A DNA stretch of 64,000 nucleotides from positions 1 to 64,000 of the forward strand of contig NZ_JARZAG010000001.1 in NCBI RefSeq assembly GCF_029892155.1, read 5' to 3'. This document shows positions 62,387-64,000 of the stretch, piece after piece. The stretch is from Kitasatospora sp. GAS204B. GTDB lineage: Bacteria; Actinomycetota; Actinomycetes; Streptomycetales; Streptomycetaceae. The number at the start of each line of letters is the position of its first letter. Positions within the stretch are counted from its first letter, which is position 1. Below the pieces are notes generated by a model. The model was given only the letters and a program-made list of their open reading frames with translations. It made no database searches and was not told the origin of the DNA. Made by a program: the position numbers and the translations under genes.

Positions 62387-62866
62387 TCAGTCGTGGTCGT
62401 ACACGGTCACGGCGATGCCGCGGTCCGCCAGCCGTGCGAGGACCAGCGGTTCGACCCGCTCCCATCGGCCGCCCGCCAGCCCGCAGCCGATGCGGGGCAT
62501 ATGGACGGACGCGGCGAGCTCGACCACGCGTTCGGCGAGGGTGTCCAGAGCGGTGTCGATGGCTTCGTAGCGCACGGGGACGCCCTTGCTGCCGGTGCGT
62601 GTTCCGTGCTGGCCGATCATGTTGGCGACCCACAGCAGCCGGTTGACCTGCACCACCTGCACGGCGCCGAGGCCGAAGTCGTTGCCCGCCCGCTCACGGT
62701 GCCATCGCCGGTACGCCGTCTCGGGCTCGGGCCAGCGTCGGGAGACGGCCAGGACGAAGCCCTTGCCCCAGCCGCCCAGGTCGTTGCAGACATGCGCGAT
62801 CACTTTCGGGCCCTTGCCCAGCGGCGTGGTCGCGTCGCCCCGCACGTACTCGATCCCCGTTGCCAT
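62387..62866 (-). CDS. Macro-domain protein (ADP-ribose binding/hydrolysing, TARG1-like)
   Basis: 159 residues, a single macro domain: IEYVRGDATTPLGKGPKVIAH, then HVCNDLGGWGKGFVLAVSRR with the Lys used by ALC1/TARG1-type enzymes, and PRIGCGLAGGRWERVEPLV as the phosphate loop. Members remove ADP-ribose from modified proteins or nucleic acids. TACGGT seven bases before the ATG and no ribosome site suggest a leaderless mRNA. It sits in the accessory tract after rnpB. Confidence 0.92.
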   Translation of the reverse strand: MATGIEYVRGDATTPLGKGPKVIAHVCNDLGGWGKGFVLAVSRRWPEPETAYRRWHRERAGNDFGLGAVQVVQVNRLLWVANMIGQHGTRTGSKGVPVRYEAIDTALDTLAERVVELAASVHMPRIGCGLAGGRWERVEPLVLARLADRGIAVTVYDHD

Positions 62867-62980
62867 GCCGTGCACCGTAGCGGGCGGCACTGACGAACGA
62901 GGCTGTGGATATCCACTCGTCCTGGGTTCGGGACGGCCACTACGGTGGGCAGTCGATCAGCTGAACGAAGGAGGGCAACG

Positions 62981-63838
62981 ATGCCCCTGACGCGTTACCC
63001 AGTTCGTCAGACGGGTGCTGAGATCCTCCTGACGTCGGCGCAGCTGACCAGCACGAGCCGGCTGCTCGCCGAAGCCGCCGAGCGCCGTGGCTTCGAGGTC
63101 ATGACGCTGGACGGTCCGCTGGCCCCGGGGGAGCTGACGGGCCGGATCGTGCACTGGTACGGCGGTCCGCTGCTGGCCGACCGGATCGCCGGTCGGCTGG
63201 ACCTGGCGTTGCTGGAGCCCGCCGACGACTGGCTCAGCGGCCTGCCCGAGGAGTTCACCGGCCGCCGCATCGAGTTGACCACGCTGTCGGAGGCATGGAC
63301 CGCACGTCGCCCACTCTTTGTGAAGCCGCCGAGTGACAAGCAGTTCCCCGCAGCGGTCTACGCCGACGGCAGTCGGCTTCCCCGCGAGGGCGAGCGGATC
63401 GGCCCCGATACGGCGGTGCTGCTCTCCGAGGTGGTGACTTTCGCTGTCGAGTTCCGGTTGTTCGTGCTGGACTGGCAGCTGGTCACCGGCAGCCGCTATG
63501 CCCGTTACGGACGTCTGGACACCGCGCCGTTGGACGGGAACCGTGACGAGGCGGCGGTGCGTGCTTTCGCGCAGAGGCTATTGGCGGCGGAGCGTGGTTC
63601 GCTGCCGAGCGCGGTGGCCGTCGATGTCGGCCTTGTCCAGGACCCGGACACCGGTCGCGAGCAGTGGGCGGTCGTCGAAGCGAACATGCCGTGGTTCGCC
63701 CACAGTTATGCCGCCGATCCGGACGCCGTCCTCGACGTCGTCCTGCGCGCGACTGGGCCACGCGGCGAGGTCGCCCCGACTGACCAGCGGTTCCTGAGGG
63801 GACAGGCCTCCGTGGAGCCGGCGCGCCACTCCTACTGA
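62981..63838 (+). CDS. ATP-grasp domain protein (DUF4343-like)
   Basis: 285 residues, ATG after GGAGGG. N-terminal Rossmann-like part ([34 protein letters not shown]). The ATP-grasp region has [19 protein letters not shown] (Lys of the central strand), [18 protein letters not shown] (Glu) and the metal site VAVDVGLV plus [13 protein letters not shown] with E-x-N. It should join a carboxylate to an amine or thiol using ATP. The stop overlaps the end of the convergent toxin gene. Confidence 0.88.
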   Translation: MPLTRYPVRQTGAEILLTSAQLTSTSRLLAEAAERRGFEVMTLDGPLAPGELTGRIVHWYGGPLLADRIAGRLDLALLEPADDWLSGLPEEFTGRRIELTTLSEAWTARRPLFVKPPSDKQFPAAVYADGSRLPREGERIGPDTAVLLSEVVTFAVEFRLFVLDWQLVTGSRYARYGRLDTAPLDGNRDEAAVRAFAQRLLAAERGSLPSAVAVDVGLVQDPDTGREQWAVVEANMPWFAHSYAADPDAVLDVVLRATGPRGEVAPTDQRFLRGQASVEPARHSY

Positions 63839-64000
63839 TAGTGGTAGCGAGCCTTGAGGATCTTCACTTCCTTCTCGTCGGCTCGGTACACCAGGCGGTG
63901 TTCGTCATCGATTCGGCGTGACCAGTAGCCGGCCAGGTCGCCCTTCAGCGGCTCGGGCTTTCCGATCCCGTTGAACGGGTCGCGTTGGATCTCGCCGATC
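63832..64000 (-). CDS. YoeB/Txe-family toxin, C-terminal part, cut by window end
   Basis: The last 55 residues are visible: [34 protein letters not shown] and [10 protein letters not shown]. These include the conserved Arg, the DEHRLVY strand and the C-terminal His-Tyr of YoeB ribosome-dependent mRNA endonucleases. A YefM-type antitoxin gene should lie just beyond the window. It overlaps the convergent ATP-grasp gene by seven bases. Confidence 0.92.
   Translation of the reverse strand, partial: IGEIQRDPFNGIGKPEPLKGDLAGYWSRRIDDEHRLVYRADEKEVKILKARYHYQ

Overview
The window is very GC-rich DNA with GTG, TTG and ATG starts, four-base ATGA/GTGA gene overlaps and strong actinobacterial codon bias. 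WhiJ/AbaA-type regulatory genes, a DasR-type site before a chitinase, and the order Nif3 - zinc-ribbon - RNase H/phosphatase (the SCO2301-SCO2299 order of Streptomyces coelicolor) point to a Streptomycetaceae chromosome (Streptomyces, Kitasatospora or Streptacidiphilus). Names rest on motifs read by eye; no database search was possible.

Layout. 0-5 kb: a transposase tail, an S-adenosyl methyltransferase, and a WhiJ/AbaA-type cluster (DUF397, XRE regulator, ATPase and small coupled ORFs) with a DUF397 remnant. 4.6-16 kb: a lytic transglycosylase-like protein, oxidoreductases, the kynurenine genes kynA-kynU with a divergent Lrp regulator, MarC, barstar-like and DoxX proteins, uppP and a lipoprotein. 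16-21 kb: a threonine-aldolase-like enzyme and a two-component plus ABC-2 transporter block. 21-32.6 kb: chitinase, VOC protein, a MarR/MFS divergent pair with a clear operator, protein mannosyltransferase, a UPF0014 permease, a yybP-ykoY manganese riboswitch before a GDT1/TMEM165 transporter, a peptidoglycan-binding protein and an MFS pump with a C-terminal extension. 33-38.6 kb: an ECF vitamin-type transporter (S, AA, T) with SCO2322-like and alpha/alpha-toroid surface proteins, interrupted by a 165-bp inverted-repeat element. 38.9-46.7 kb: a glycosyltransferase/methyltransferase/toroid operon and cell-envelope proteins.

47-56 kb holds the most interesting system: a compact, probably uncharacterised class IV lanthipeptide locus. 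It has a LanL synthetase (lyase, kinase and a zinc-containing cyclase), a translationally coupled prolyl-oligopeptidase-family protease, a 47-residue precursor, two half-size ABC exporters (one with a degenerate ATPase), and possibly a 51-residue peptide carrying two HGRHR motifs. The core has three Ser/Thr-to-Cys pairs with identical i+6 spacing.

56-62 kb returns to conserved chromosome: Nif3, zinc-ribbon coiled coil, RNase H/phosphatase, YaaA, an MFS pump and the RNase P RNA gene. Beyond rnpB lies a short accessory tract: a macro-domain protein, an ATP-grasp protein and a YoeB-type toxin cut by the window end. A 13-bp palindrome, TGACG-N3-CGTCA, occurs at least seven times across the window, far more than base composition predicts.
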